This document shows, piece after piece, positions 36,431 to 45,446 of a stretch of 46,856 nt of DNA. Location of the stretch: NCBI GenBank assembly GCA_011390455.1, contig JAABSI010000014.1:1-46856 (forward strand). Direction: 5' to 3'. Origin of the DNA: Trueperaceae bacterium. Its GTDB lineage: Bacteria; Deinococcota; Deinococci; Deinococcales; Trueperaceae. Positions within the stretch are counted from its first letter, which is position 1, and every line of letters starts with the position of its first letter. A program made the position numbers and the translations under genes. The notes below the pieces were generated by a model. That model was given only the letters and a program-made list of their open reading frames with translations, was not told the origin of the DNA and searched no databases.

Positions 36431-37897
36431 TCAGGGCGTCCCGAACGGGTGCTTGAGGATCGGCTTGCGCGCCGCCGCCACCTCGTCGAGCCGCCGCACC
36501 GGCGTGGTGCGCGGCGCCTCGGCCAGGTATTCGGGGTCGGCGGCCGCGCGCTCGAGCACCTCGCCCAGCACCGCGGCGTACGCGTCGAGCGTCTCGAGCG
36601 ACTCGGTCTCGGTGGGCTCCACCATCATCGCCTCGCGCACCACGAGCGGGAAGTACACGGTCATCGGGTGGACGCCGTAGTCGAGCAGCGCCTTCGCCAC
36701 GTCGAGGGTGCGCACCCCGTCCGGAGGTTGCGCGACGAACTCGTGCATGTTCACGCGGTCGAAAGCGACGGTGTACCCGGCCTCCTTCATGCGGACCCGC
36801 AGGTAGTTCGCGTTCAGGACCGCCATGGTGCTCACGCGCCGCAGGCCCTCGGCCCCGAGGCGCCGGAGGTAGGCATAGGCGCGCACCAGGTTGCCGACGT
36901 TGCCGTAGAAGCTGCGCATGCGACCGATGCTGGCGGGCACGTCCTCCACGAGCACGTAGCGTTCGCCCTCCTTGCCGACGAACGGCACGGGGAGGAAGGG
37001 CGCCAGGTGCGCCTTGACGCCCACCGGGCCGGTGCCGGGGCCGCCACCGCCGTGCGGCGTCGTCATCGTCTTGTGGAGGTTGAGGTGGACGACGTCGAAG
37101 CCCATGTCGCCCGGGCGGGCGCGTCCGACGATCGCGTTCAGGTTGGCGCCGTCGTAATAGAGCTGCGCCCCCACGGCGTGCGCCGCGTCCGCGATCTCGA
37201 GGATGCGGGTCTCGAAGATGCCGAGGGTGTTCGGGTTCGTGAGCATGACCGCCGCGGTCTCGGGCCCCAAGGCCGCCTTGAAGCCGGCGACGTCCACCTC
37301 GCCGTCGGGTCCCGTCGGCACCTCGACGACCTCGTAGCCGGCCATGGCCGCCGTCGCCGGGTTGGTGCCATGGGCGCCGTCCGGGCACAGCACGACGCGG
37401 CGCTGCGCGTCCTCGCCGTTGGCCGCATGGAACGCCCGGATCATGAGGATCCCGGTCAGTTCCCCGTGGGCTCCCGCGGCCGGTTGCAGGCTGACCGCGT
37501 CCATGCCGGTCACGGTCGCGAGGTCCTCCTGGAGGCGGTGGAGCAGCTCCAGGATCCCCTGCGCATGGTCGGGGTCCTGATACGGATGCAGGTCGAGGAA
37601 GCGCTCGGCGGCGTCCTCGTGGAGCTTGGGGTTGTACTTCATGGTGCAGCTGCCGAGCGGGTAGACGTTGCCGTCGATGGAGAACTGCCGGTGCGCGAGC
37701 TGCGTGTAGTGCCGCACCAGATCGAGTTCGGCGACCTCGGGAAGCCGCGGCGGCGCGTCGCGCAGGTGCTCCTCGCCGAGCAGTTCGGCCATGGGGGCGC
37801 CCTCGGTGATCGGCGGCCGGGCGGCGCGCCGTCCGGGGCGGCCGCGTTCGAAGACGACCGGGAAGTCCTGGCTGCGGAAGCGATCGGCGACGTTCAC
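36431..37897 (-). CDS. gcvPB: Glycine dehydrogenase (decarboxylating) subunit 2
   Basis: PLP-carrying subunit of the split P-protein of the glycine cleavage system; decarboxylates glycine and passes the aminomethyl group to the lipoyl arm of GcvH. The 488 residues include GNVYPLGSCTMKYNPK, LQPAAGAHGELTG, TNPNTLGIFE and the PLP lysine in NLHKTMTTPHGGGGPG. GTG 37897 overlaps the gcvPA stop as GTGA, fitting a 1:1 heterodimer. It is the last gene of gcvT-gcvH-gcvPA-gcvPB and ends before the bidirectional terminator. Confidence 0.97.
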   Translation of the reverse strand: MNVADRFRSQDFPVVFERGRPGRRAARPPITEGAPMAELLGEEHLRDAPPRLPEVAELDLVRHYTQLAHRQFSIDGNVYPLGSCTMKYNPKLHEDAAERFLDLHPYQDPDHAQGILELLHRLQEDLATVTGMDAVSLQPAAGAHGELTGILMIRAFHAANGEDAQRRVVLCPDGAHGTNPATAAMAGYEVVEVPTGPDGEVDVAGFKAALGPETAAVMLTNPNTLGIFETRILEIADAAHAVGAQLYYDGANLNAIVGRARPGDMGFDVVHLNLHKTMTTPHGGGGPGTGPVGVKAHLAPFLPVPFVGKEGERYVLVEDVPASIGRMRSFYGNVGNLVRAYAYLRRLGAEGLRRVSTMAVLNANYLRVRMKEAGYTVAFDRVNMHEFVAQPPDGVRTLDVAKALLDYGVHPMTVYFPLVVREAMMVEPTETESLETLDAYAAVLGEVLERAAADPEYLAEAPRTTPVRRLDEVAAARKPILKHPFGTP

Positions 37898-39243
37898 GCG
37901 AGCACCTCCTGGGGGCGGCCCTCGAGCTCGCCGATCGCTCCGAGCGCCGCGACGAGCGCGTCGATGTCGGCATCGGTGGTGAGCTCGGTGGCGGCCAGCG
38001 TGACCGCCGGACCGAGTCCGTACTCCGGTCCGATCGGGACCCCGGCCCGGATCCCGCGCTCGGCGAGCGCGCGCCGGACCGAGACGCCGTCGGTCGTGGT
38101 GCGCACCGCGAACTCGTTGAAGAACGGAGCGTCGCGAACGACGCGACCACCGGCCTCGGCGATGCGATCGGCGGTCTGGTGCGCCCGCCGCACGCTCCCC
38201 TCGGCCATCTCGCGCAACCCCTGCGGACCGACCGCGGCGAGGTTGATCGCGGCGAGCAGCGCCGTGAGCTGGTGGTTGGAGCAGATGTTGGACTTGGCCT
38301 TGGCGCGCCGGATGTGCTGTTCGCGCGCCTGCAACGTGAGGACGAACGCGCGTTTGCCGTCGACGTCCTTGGTCTGGCCGACCAGCCGCCCCGGCAGCTG
38401 CCGCAACAGCGGCTCGGTGACGACCATGAAGCCGAACGCCGGACCGCCGTACTGCATCGGCACGCCGAGGGTCTGACCGTCGCCGACCGCGACGTCGGCG
38501 CCGTAGCTACCGGGATCGCGGAGCACGGCGAGCGTCAACGGGTCGACGACCGCGACGAAGAGCGCGCCGGCCGCCTTCGCCGCCGCCGCGAACGCCGGCA
38601 TCGCCTCGAGGTAGCCGAGGTGGTTGGGGTTCTGGACGATGAGCGCGGCGACGTGCTCGCCGACGGCCGCGTCGGCGGTCGTGAAGTCCGGGGCCAGGTC
38701 CACGGTCTCGATCGCGACGCCGATCGGGTCGAGGTAGGTGCGCAGCACGGCGCGCGTCTCCGGGTGGACGCCCCGCGACACTTGGATCGTCTCGCGCCGC
38801 GTCTGCCGCACCGCCAAGAGGGCGGCCTCGGCGACGGCCGTCGCGCCGTCGTACATCGAGGCGTTCGAGTGGGGGAGCCCGGTGAGCTCGCTCATCATCG
38901 TCTGGTACTCGAAGGTGGCCTGCAGCACCCCCTGCGCCACCTCCGGCTGGTACGGCGTGTACGCGGTCACGAACTCGCTCTGGAACGCCAACCGGGTGGT
39001 CACCGCGGGCAGGAAGTGCCGCCGCACGCCGCCGCCGAGGAAGGTGGGGACCCCCTTCTGATCGCGCGCCGCCAGCGCGTCCAGGTGGGCCAGCACCCCG
39101 ACCTCGTCGAGCGGCTCCGGGAGGTCGAGCTCGGGATCGAGGATCGACTCGGGGATGTCGCGGAACAGGTCGTCGACGTGGTCGACGCCGATCGCATCGA
39201 GGGCTCGGCGCACGTCCTCCGCGGTATGCGGGACGTACGGCAC
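37894..39243 (-). CDS. gcvPA: Glycine dehydrogenase (decarboxylating) subunit 1
   Basis: The non-PLP-lysine half of the split P-protein, 449 residues. Typical segments are PYVPHTAEDVRRALDAIGV, LGGGVRRHFLPAV, SEFVTAYTPYQPEVAQGVLQ, NASMYDGATAVAEA, and SNICSNHQLTALLAAI. GTG 39243 is preceded by GAGGAAGG at about 7 nt and lies 2 nt after the gcvH stop. Its stop overlaps gcvPB. Length is normal and no key segment is missing. Confidence 0.97.
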   Translation of the reverse strand: MPYVPHTAEDVRRALDAIGVDHVDDLFRDIPESILDPELDLPEPLDEVGVLAHLDALAARDQKGVPTFLGGGVRRHFLPAVTTRLAFQSEFVTAYTPYQPEVAQGVLQATFEYQTMMSELTGLPHSNASMYDGATAVAEAALLAVRQTRRETIQVSRGVHPETRAVLRTYLDPIGVAIETVDLAPDFTTADAAVGEHVAALIVQNPNHLGYLEAMPAFAAAAKAAGALFVAVVDPLTLAVLRDPGSYGADVAVGDGQTLGVPMQYGGPAFGFMVVTEPLLRQLPGRLVGQTKDVDGKRAFVLTLQAREQHIRRAKAKSNICSNHQLTALLAAINLAAVGPQGLREMAEGSVRRAHQTADRIAEAGGRVVRDAPFFNEFAVRTTTDGVSVRRALAERGIRAGVPIGPEYGLGPAVTLAATELTTDADIDALVAALGAIGELEGRPQEVLA

Positions 39244-39245
39244 GC

Positions 39246-39635
39246 TCAGCCTTCCTCGGCGACCGCGCGGTAGCCGTCCGCGTCGAGGAGCGCCGCCCAA
39301 TCGGCGGCGTCGTCGACCCGGACCTTGAAGAGCCATCCGTCGCCGTACGCACCGGTGTTGATCGCCTCGGGCGCATCGACCAGCGCGTCGTTGGCGGCGA
39401 CGATCTCGCCGGCCAGCGGCGCGTAGATGTCCGAAGCGGTCTTGACCGACTCGACGACGGCGGTCGCCGCTCCGGGGGCGACGCGCCGCCCCACCTCGGG
39501 CAGCTCGACGAACACGACGTCGCCGAGCTGCTCCTGGGCGAAGTCGGTGATGCCGACGGTCACGACGCCGTCGCCGTCGGGCTCGGTGGCCCACTCGTGG
39601 GATTTGGTGTAGCGCAGGGTGGCGGGGATGTCCAT
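39246..39635 (-). CDS. gcvH: Glycine cleavage system H protein
   Basis: Lipoyl carrier of the glycine cleavage system, which shuttles the aminomethyl group from P-protein to T-protein and electrons to L-protein. The 129 residues have the lipoylation lysine in [15 protein letters not shown] and the N-terminal [14 protein letters not shown] 39635 has GAGGAG 6 nt upstream. It lies 31 nt after gcvT and 2 nt before gcvPA. No lipoate synthesis gene or L-protein gene is in the window. Confidence 0.97.
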   Translation of the reverse strand: MDIPATLRYTKSHEWATEPDGDGVVTVGITDFAQEQLGDVVFVELPEVGRRVAPGAATAVVESVKTASDIYAPLAGEIVAANDALVDAPEAINTGAYGDGWLFKVRVDDAADWAALLDADGYRAVAEEG

Positions 39636-39666
39636 GGCGATCTCCTCGTGGTCAGCGTACCGGGCG

Positions 39667-40752
39667 TCAGGGGGTGTAGAACGGCGGCGCGGTGACGATT
39701 CCCGGCGCCGGTTGGCCGCGCACCTCCACGGCGACGCGGGTCCCTTCGTCGGCGTGGCGGGCGTCGATCCAGGCGAGCGCGATGCTGCGGCGCGTGAGCG
39801 GTGAGAGGGTCCCGGAGGTGACGCGGCCGATCTCGACCCCGTCGGGATCCAGCACCTTGTAGCCCTCGCGCGGGATCGGACGACCGTCGAGCACCAGGCC
39901 GACCAGACGGCGATCGCAGCGTCCGGACCGCAGCGCCTCGAGTCCGTACGCGGGTTTGTCCTTGACCACCCACGCGAACGGCGTGCACAGCGGGTTCGTG
40001 TCGGGGCCGAGCTCGTGCCCGTAGAGCGGGAACCCGGCTTCGAGGCGGAGCGTGTCGCGCGCCGCGAGCCCGCAGGGGAGCGCGCCGGCTTCGACGAGGA
40101 CGGTCCACACCGACGGCGCATCGCCGGGGCGCGCGAAGACCTCGAAGCCGTCTTCACCCGTGTAGCCGGTGCGGGCGAGCCGGACCGGCATGCCGGAGAG
40201 CCGCGCGTCGACGATGCGGTTCTTGCGGACCTCGGTGAGGTCGGCATCCACCACGCGCCCGAGGCGCACGGCGGCGGTCGGCCCCTGGATCGCCACGAGC
40301 GCCCAGTCGTCGGACTCGTCGCGGAGCACGACGTCGAAGGCGCCACCGCCGGCGGGCGGCCCCTCGGCGGCGAGCCGTTCCAGGTGCCCGCGGACGTTCG
40401 CCACGTTCGACGCGTTCGCGACGACGAGGAAGTCCTCGGCCCCGTCGCGGTAGACGTAGAGGTCGTCGATCAGCCCACCGCGATCGTTGGGCAGCATCGA
40501 GTACTGGCCCCGACCGACGCGCAGCTTGGTCGGATCGTTCAGCGTCGCCCACGCCAGGAACGCATCGGCCGCCGCCCCGCGGACCCGAAGCTGACCCATG
40601 TGGCTGACGTCGAAGAGGCCGGCGTCGTGGCGCACGGCCAGGTGTTCCTGCTGGATGCCGGTCGGGTACTGGACCGGCATCGACCAACCCGCGAAGTCGA
40701 CCATCCGACCCCCGAGGGCGACGTGCTCGTCGTGCAGCGGCGTGCGTCTCAT
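39667..40752 (-). CDS. gcvT: Aminomethyltransferase (glycine cleavage T protein)
   Basis: Tetrahydrofolate-dependent transferase that releases ammonia and forms 5,10-methylene-THF from the H-protein-bound intermediate. The 361 residues include [61 protein letters not shown], and [25 protein letters not shown] 40752 is 6 nt after TAGCCT, a leaderless-type start, so no room exists for a glycine riboswitch. It heads the gcv operon. Confidence 0.97.
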   Translation of the reverse strand: MRRTPLHDEHVALGGRMVDFAGWSMPVQYPTGIQQEHLAVRHDAGLFDVSHMGQLRVRGAAADAFLAWATLNDPTKLRVGRGQYSMLPNDRGGLIDDLYVYRDGAEDFLVVANASNVANVRGHLERLAAEGPPAGGGAFDVVLRDESDDWALVAIQGPTAAVRLGRVVDADLTEVRKNRIVDARLSGMPVRLARTGYTGEDGFEVFARPGDAPSVWTVLVEAGALPCGLAARDTLRLEAGFPLYGHELGPDTNPLCTPFAWVVKDKPAYGLEALRSGRCDRRLVGLVLDGRPIPREGYKVLDPDGVEIGRVTSGTLSPLTRRSIALAWIDARHADEGTRVAVEVRGQPAPGIVTAPPFYTP

Positions 40753-40758
40753 GCCCCG

Positions 40759-40764
40759 AGGCTA
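40759..40764 (-). promoter_or_regulatory. -10 box for leaderless gcv operon
   Basis: TAGCCT on the minus strand ends 6 nt before ATG 40752; no Shine-Dalgarno sequence is present. It lies in the 52-bp gap after mglA. Confidence 0.55.
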
Positions 40765-40804
40765 CCACGCCCCCGTGGGCCGCGAACGCCGTCGGGAGCG
40801 GACC

Positions 40805-41391
<587 letters not shown>

Positions 41392-41395
<4 letters not shown>

Positions 41396-41895
41396 GGGCG
41401 GTTCCTGTCGTCGAACAAGTCGTCGAAGAGGGCTCCGGCATCGTCGCTGAACGCCGCGCCGAAGGCGAACTCCGGCGGCGCCTCGCGCACGTCCGCCAAC
41501 ACGTCGCGGATGCGGGCCACGGCCCGTTTGGTGAACAGCTTGACCTTGCCGAGCGGCGCCGACTCGTCGAAGACCGCGACCAACAGCGCGCGGTCGCCGA
41601 GCGCCTCGACGTAGGTGCCCACGCCATCGCCCACCTGGACCGTCTCCCGGAACGCCGGCTCGCCGAAGAGCTGCGCGATCGCGACGTTCGCCGAGTGGTT
41701 CGAGGCGATCAACGTCGCGAGCGAATCGAGCGAGGGTGGCTTGGGCGCCCACGGCGCGCGCTGGTGGAGGAGCACGAACCCCTGCCGATCGACGACGAGC
41801 GCGTAGCGCGCCCGGCTCTGCGCCAACAGGTCGACCAGCACCGCATCGACGCGCTCGGCGGCCTCGCCGTACAGGTCGAGGGCGGGTTCCAACAT
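41392..41895 (-). CDS. mglB: MglB-type roadblock/LC7 domain protein
   Basis: A 167-residue roadblock/LC7 protein, the GTPase-activating partner of MglA. The fold pattern is visible in [41 protein letters not shown] and [22 protein letters not shown]. The last 30 residues are acidic and probably disordered. ATG 41895 lies 6 nt after TAGCAT, a leaderless-type start, and is divergent from nagB across 88 bp. Confidence 0.92.
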
Positions 41896-41901
41896 GCGGG
41901 C

Positions 41902-41907
41902 ATGCTA
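41902..41907 (-). promoter_or_regulatory. -10 box for leaderless mglB-mglA
   Basis: TAGCAT on the minus strand ends 6 nt before ATG 41895, with no Shine-Dalgarno sequence. Confidence 0.55.
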
Positions 41908-41916
41908 CACCTGCCC

Positions 41917-41955
41917 CCCGAGCGCCGACGTGAAGCGCCCCGCACCCGAGCGCCG
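41917..41955. repeat. 11-bp direct repeat between mglB and nagB
   Basis: CCCGAGCGCCG occurs at 41917-41927 and 41945-41955, 28 bp apart start to start, between the two divergent -10 boxes. It might be an operator pair or simple GC-rich chance. Confidence 0.35.
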
Positions 41956-41971
41956 CAGCCGACGGTCGTGG

Positions 41972-41977
41972 TAGACC
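41972..41977 (+). promoter_or_regulatory. -10 box for leaderless nagB
   Basis: TAGACC ends 6 nt before GTG 41984, with no Shine-Dalgarno sequence and no clear -35. Confidence 0.5.
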
Positions 41978-41983
41978 GGCCCC

Positions 41984-42787
41984 GTGGAGATCCTGATCCG
42001 ACCGACCGCGGCGCACGTGGCGCGCCTCGTCGCCCGCATCGTGCTCGACCGCGTGCGCGCGAAGGCCGAGCTGGTCCTCGGCTGCGCCACCGGGCGCACG
42101 ATGGAATCGATCTACGACGAACTGGTCGCGGCCCACCGGGCCGGCACGGTCGACCTCGCGCGCTTGCGGACCTTCAACCTCGACGAGTACGTCGGCCTGG
42201 CGCCCGACGACCCCCGTTCCTACCACCACTTCATGCGCGCGCGGTTCTTCGATCCGATCGGGCTGCCGCTCGCCCGCACGCGCTTACCGAACGGGGTCGC
42301 CACGGACCTGGCGGCCGAAGCGCGCGCCTTCGAGCGCGCCATCGCCGAGGCGGGCGGCATCGACCTGCAGCTGTTGGGGCTGGGGGAGACGGGCCACATC
42401 GGGTTCAACGAGCCGCTGTCGGCGCTGATGTCGCGCACGCGCGAGAAGGCCTTGACCCCGACGACGCGGGCCCAGAACGCGGCGATGTTCGGTGGCGATC
42501 CGGCCGCCGTCCCGACGCGGGCGCTGACGATGGGGGTCGGGACGATCCTCGAGGCTCGCGAGGTCCTCCTGGTCGCGTCGGGCGCGGCCAAAGCGGCCAT
42601 GCTCGCGCGCGCGACCGAGGGACCGATCACCGCACGCATCAGCGCCACGGCCCTCCAGCTCCATCCGAACTGCAAGGTGATCGTCGACGAGGCCGCCGCC
42701 GCCGAGCTCGAGGGGACCGAGTACTACCGCTTCCTCTACGCGCAGGAGCCCGAGTGGGCCGCGTACCGCGAGGACCCGAAGCTCTGA
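41984..42787 (+). CDS. nagB: Glucosamine-6-phosphate deaminase
   Basis: Converts glucosamine-6-phosphate to fructose-6-phosphate and ammonia, linking amino-sugar and central metabolism. The 267 residues carry [16 protein letters not shown], the catalytic Asp in FNLDEYVGL, the active-site loop [13 protein letters not shown] (Glu where E. coli has Asp141; His and Glu are kept) and [23 protein letters not shown] 41984 sits 6 nt after TAGACC and so appears leaderless. No nagA is adjacent. The Asp-to-Glu change is within the variation of the family, for Bacillus has Asn there. Confidence 0.94.
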   Translation: MEILIRPTAAHVARLVARIVLDRVRAKAELVLGCATGRTMESIYDELVAAHRAGTVDLARLRTFNLDEYVGLAPDDPRSYHHFMRARFFDPIGLPLARTRLPNGVATDLAAEARAFERAIAEAGGIDLQLLGLGETGHIGFNEPLSALMSRTREKALTPTTRAQNAAMFGGDPAAVPTRALTMGVGTILEAREVLLVASGAAKAAMLARATEGPITARISATALQLHPNCKVIVDEAAAAELEGTEYYRFLYAQEPEWAAYREDPKL

Positions 42788-42813
42788 TGCGCGCCCGGAA
42801 CCCATCCACGCTC

Positions 42814-42843
42814 TTGCCGGACCTGCGGCCGCCGGTGTATCTT
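42814..42843 (+). promoter_or_regulatory. Promoter of tRNA-Met
   Basis: TTGCCG (42814-42819) and TATCTT (42838-42843) with an 18-bp spacer. Transcription would start close to a palindromic hairpin at 42849-42870. Confidence 0.55.
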
Positions 42844-42848
42844 CGAAC

Positions 42849-42870
42849 GCCTGCGGCCGGCGCCGCAGGC
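42849..42870. repeat. Perfect hairpin just upstream of tRNA-Met
   Basis: GCCTGCGGC (42849-42857) and GCCGCAGGC (42862-42870) form a 9-bp stem with loop CGGC, 4 nt before the tRNA. It may be the nagB terminator or a processing signal for the tRNA 5' end. Confidence 0.6.
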
Positions 42871-42873
42871 CGA

Positions 42874-42950
42874 GGCGATGTAGCTCAGCTGGTTAGAGCG
42901 CACGACTCATAATCGTGAGGTCCGGGGTTCAAGTCCCCGCATCGCTACCA
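42874..42950 (+). tRNA. tRNA-Met, elongator (CAT anticodon)
   Basis: A 77-nt cloverleaf with acceptor GGCGATG/CATCGCT (first pair G-U), D arm TAGCTCAGCTGGTTAGAGC, anticodon loop CTCATAA, T arm GGGGTTCAAGTCCCC and encoded CCA. The paired first base and the D arm match elongator tRNA-Met rather than the initiator; a lysidine-type tRNA-Ile cannot be wholly excluded. Confidence 0.9.
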
Positions 42951-42960
42951 AGACCGTCCT

Positions 42961-42992
42961 GCGCGGCCCCCGCCCCCCGGTGGGGGCCGCGC
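42961..42992 (+). terminator. GC-rich hairpin after tRNA-Met
   Basis: GCGCGGCCCCC (42961-42971) pairs perfectly with GGGGGCCGCGC (42982-42992), 10-nt loop, no U-run. Likely transcript end between the tRNA and the SMR gene. Confidence 0.65.
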
Positions 42993-43045
42993 GCGACGTC
43001 GTCTGGCGGGCGAACCCCGCGCACGTCCCCCGAGGAGGAACCTCC

Positions 43046-43363
43046 GTGGCTTGGATCGTCCTGATCGTGTCCGGTGCCTTCGAGTCGGTGTGGGCCACGG
43101 CGCTCGGCCAATCCGAGGGCTTCACGCGCCCCGGCCCGACCATCGTGTTCGCCGTCGCGCTGGCCTTGAGCATGGGCGGGCTCGCCTACGCGTTGCGCAC
43201 GATCCCGACCGGTACGGGGTACGCGGTATGGGTCGGCATCGGCGCCGCGCTCACCGTCGCGTACGCGATGGCCACCGGCCAGGAGCCGGCGTCCTTCGCC
43301 AAGGTGGCCCTGCTGCTCGTGCTGATCGGGTCGATCGTCGGCTTGCGGCTGGTTCAGGGCTGA
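43046..43363 (+). CDS. SugE/Gdx-type small multidrug resistance exporter
   Basis: A 105-residue inner-membrane antiporter with four helices. It is closest in pattern to the SugE/Gdx branch: the membrane-embedded Glu in VSGAFESVWATALG, GFTRP, SMGGLAYALRTIPTGTGYAVWVGIGA. Characterised Gdx proteins export guanidinium; this is assigned by family. The GTG at 43046 has GGAGG 7 nt upstream; the frame is open to 42980 but without a ribosome site. SMR proteins often come in pairs, but this one is single, as expected for the homodimeric Gdx type. No guanidine riboswitch is seen upstream. Confidence 0.9.
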   Translation: MAWIVLIVSGAFESVWATALGQSEGFTRPGPTIVFAVALALSMGGLAYALRTIPTGTGYAVWVGIGAALTVAYAMATGQEPASFAKVALLLVLIGSIVGLRLVQG

Positions 43364-43364
43364 A

Positions 43365-43610
43365 TCAGGCCGGGACGCAGAGCAACTCCGCGACCACCCC
43401 TCGCCAACCGCACGCCGTGCACCACGCCGGCGCGGCGTCGTCGAAGCCGTCGTCGCGGAGGTGCGCCGCGACGACGGTCAGGAGGTCCATCCGCGGATCG
43501 CGCGCGAGCTCGAGCTCGGCCGCGACCTCCGCTTGGACGTGGACGCGCGTGGCGCCGCAGCCGGGGCAGAGGCCGGAGGTCGCGGTTCGGGGGCTGGCTT
43601 CGTGCGTCAT
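43365..43610 (-). CDS. Small zinc-ribbon protein of unknown function
   Basis: An 81-residue protein with two Cys pairs, LCPGCGATRVHV and AWCTACGWRGV, separated by about 45 residues, as in a zinc ribbon. The segment between is helical and acidic. I do not recognise a named family. ATG 43610 is chosen; GTG 43628 is a possible alternative and neither has a good ribosome site. It ends one base from the convergent SMR gene stop and lies downstream of tRNA-Leu on the same strand. Confidence 0.6.
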   Translation of the reverse strand: MTHEASPRTATSGLCPGCGATRVHVQAEVAAELELARDPRMDLLTVVAAHLRDDGFDDAAPAWCTACGWRGVVAELLCVPA

Positions 43611-43683
43611 GGCGCAAGCATGCGGCACCGGGGCTCACGGTGCTCTGACGCGATCGCGATGGCGGGGTCGCGGCGCGCGCGGT

Positions 43684-43769
43684 TGGTGCCGGGAGCGGGA
43701 TTCGAACCCGCACGCCCTTGCGGGCAGGAGATTTTAAGTCTCGTGCGTCTACCGTTCCGCCATCCCGGC
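43684..43769 (-). tRNA. tRNA-Leu (TAA anticodon)
   Basis: An 86-nt class II tRNA with acceptor GCCGGGA/TCCCGGC, anticodon loop CTTAAAA giving anticodon TAA, a long variable arm (TGCCCGCAAGGGCG), T arm GGGTTCGAATCCC and encoded CCA (43684-43686 on the plus strand). Confidence 0.97.
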
Positions 43770-43778
43770 CCGTCTCGT

Positions 43779-43811
43779 GGCGCGCCATCCCTGCCGTTCT
43801 GATGGCGCGCC
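43779..43811. terminator. Inverted repeat between glpD and tRNA-Leu
   Basis: GGCGCGCCAT (43779-43788) and ATGGCGCGCC (43802-43811) form a 10-bp stem with a 13-nt loop. Each arm itself contains the palindrome GGCGCGCC. It lies 28 nt after the glpD stop, so a factor-assisted terminator is likely; no U-run. Confidence 0.55.
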
Positions 43812-43838
43812 GTCCCGGCCATCCGTCTCCTGGTCACG

Positions 43839-45446
43839 CTACGTCAGGTACGCGATCGCCTCCTCGACCTCGCGTTCGGTCCGTGCTTCGTCCCAGCCCA
43901 ACTCCGCCGCCAACAGAGCCGCCACGCGCGGGGCGGCGGCCCGGGTCGCCGCCGCATCGAGCACGCCCAGCCGCGTCCGACGAGCCAGGACGTCGGTGGC
44001 GGTGGCCGCCAACTCGGCGCGGGCCGCATACACGACCTCGGCCTCGACGTACGGATGGCCCTCCACGAGGCGCGCGGCGAAGCCGGACTCGGCCAGGTCG
44101 GCGACGGTCTCGGCGCGGTCGCCGTACGCGAGGTGGAGGTGGCGCGCCACGTCCGCGTCGAAGCCGCGCTCTTGCAGCGCTCCGGCGCCGGTCGGAAGGA
44201 AGCGTTCGGCCCCGACGAGCTTGAGGTGCTCCGTCGCCGACGGGCCCGCGTCGAGCCCGCCGGTGGCCACCGCGGCGTCGACGGCGTCCTCGGCCATGCG
44301 TCGGTAGGTGGTCCACTTGCCGCCGGCCACCGTGACGAGCCCGGAGGGCGCGACGTGGACCACGTGGTCGCGCGACGCCCGCGCGGTATCGACGGCCGAC
44401 GGGTCGCGCACCAGCGGCCGCAAGCCCGACCAGGCCGCCCGCACGTCGCTGCGCGCCACCGGGACGTCGAAGGTCTGGTTCACGTGGCGGAGGACGTAGT
44501 CGATGTCCTCCTCCTCGGCGCGGGGGTTGGCCTCGACCTCGGCCGGACGGTCCGTCGTCCCCACGAGGGTCGCGCCGAGCCACGGAAGGAGGAAGAGCAC
44601 CCGACCGTCCTCGGTCTGGGGGATGAGGAGGCCCGTGCCGGGGGGTGAGAACTTGGCGTCCAGCACGATGTGGATGCCGCTGCTGGCGCTGAGCATCGGT
44701 TCCGCGTCCGGGTCGTCGAGGCGCCGGACGCCATCGACGAACGGACCGGCGGCGTTCACGACCGTGCGGGCGGACACTTCGACGGTGCGCCCCCCGAGCC
44801 GATCGACGACGGTCGCGCCGCGGAGGTCGGATCCCTCGTGGTGGAGCGCCGTGACCTCGGCATGGGTGGCGACGACGGCGCCGCGCTCCGCGGCCGAGAG
44901 GGCGATCGCCACGTTCATGCGGGCATCGTCGAACTGGCCGTCGTAGTAGACGACGCCCCCGCGCAGCCCCTCCTCCCGCAGCATCGGGAACCGCTCCTTG
45001 GCCTCGCGGGCGTCGACGAAGCGCGACGGCGCCAGGTTGGCGCGTCCGGCCAGCGCGTCGTAGAGCTTGAGTCCGGCCATGAAGTAGGGCACCTGCAGCC
45101 ACTCGTACAGCGGGGTCACCAGCGGGAGCGGATGGCACAGGTGCGGCGCGTTGCGGATGAGCACGGCGCGCTCGCGCAAGGCGTCGCGCACGAGCCGGAA
45201 CTGGCTGCGGTCGAAGTGCTTGACCGCCTTCTCCAGGTAGCGGACGCCGCCGTGGATCAGCTTGGTGCTGCGGCTGCTGGTGGCGGACGCGAGGTCGTCG
45301 CGCTCGACGAGGGCGACCCGGAGGCCGCGGCTCGCTGCGTCCAGCGCCACGCCGGCCCCGGTGGCCCCGCCGCCGATCACGAGCACGTCGAACGGCTCGC
45401 CCGAGGCGAGCGCGTCGAACTGCGCGGCGCGGGTGGTCGCGGTCAT
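43839..45446 (-). CDS. glpD: Glycerol-3-phosphate dehydrogenase (FAD-dependent)
   Basis: Membrane-associated flavoenzyme that oxidises glycerol-3-phosphate to DHAP and passes electrons to quinone. The 535 residues start with the FAD motif [21 protein letters not shown] and [41 protein letters not shown] and [12 protein letters not shown] follow, with the C-terminal DAO_C domain to the end. ATG 45446 overlaps the glpK stop as ATGA; ATG 45458 lies inside glpK and is less likely. With glpK it forms the glycerol use pathway. No glpF is visible, but the upstream side is cut by the window. Confidence 0.96.
   Translation of the reverse strand: MTATTRAAQFDALASGEPFDVLVIGGGATGAGVALDAASRGLRVALVERDDLASATSSRSTKLIHGGVRYLEKAVKHFDRSQFRLVRDALRERAVLIRNAPHLCHPLPLVTPLYEWLQVPYFMAGLKLYDALAGRANLAPSRFVDAREAKERFPMLREEGLRGGVVYYDGQFDDARMNVAIALSAAERGAVVATHAEVTALHHEGSDLRGATVVDRLGGRTVEVSARTVVNAAGPFVDGVRRLDDPDAEPMLSASSGIHIVLDAKFSPPGTGLLIPQTEDGRVLFLLPWLGATLVGTTDRPAEVEANPRAEEEDIDYVLRHVNQTFDVPVARSDVRAAWSGLRPLVRDPSAVDTARASRDHVVHVAPSGLVTVAGGKWTTYRRMAEDAVDAAVATGGLDAGPSATEHLKLVGAERFLPTGAGALQERGFDADVARHLHLAYGDRAETVADLAESGFAARLVEGHPYVEAEVVYAARAELAATATDVLARRTRLGVLDAAATRAAAPRVAALLAAELGWDEARTEREVEEAIAYLT

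Noticed and set aside
40753..40804. Glycine riboswitch before gcvT
   Set aside because: The gap is only 52 bp and the -10 box sits 6 nt before the start codon, leaving no leader RNA.
41984..42787. Inactive nagB because Asp141 of E. coli is Glu
   Set aside because: This position varies in active family members (Asn in Bacillus), and the catalytic Asp, His and Glu are kept.
42951..43045. Guanidine riboswitch before the SugE/Gdx-type gene
   Set aside because: The paired ACGR-loop hairpins or ykkC core are not visible; the region holds only a GC terminator-like hairpin and the ribosome site.
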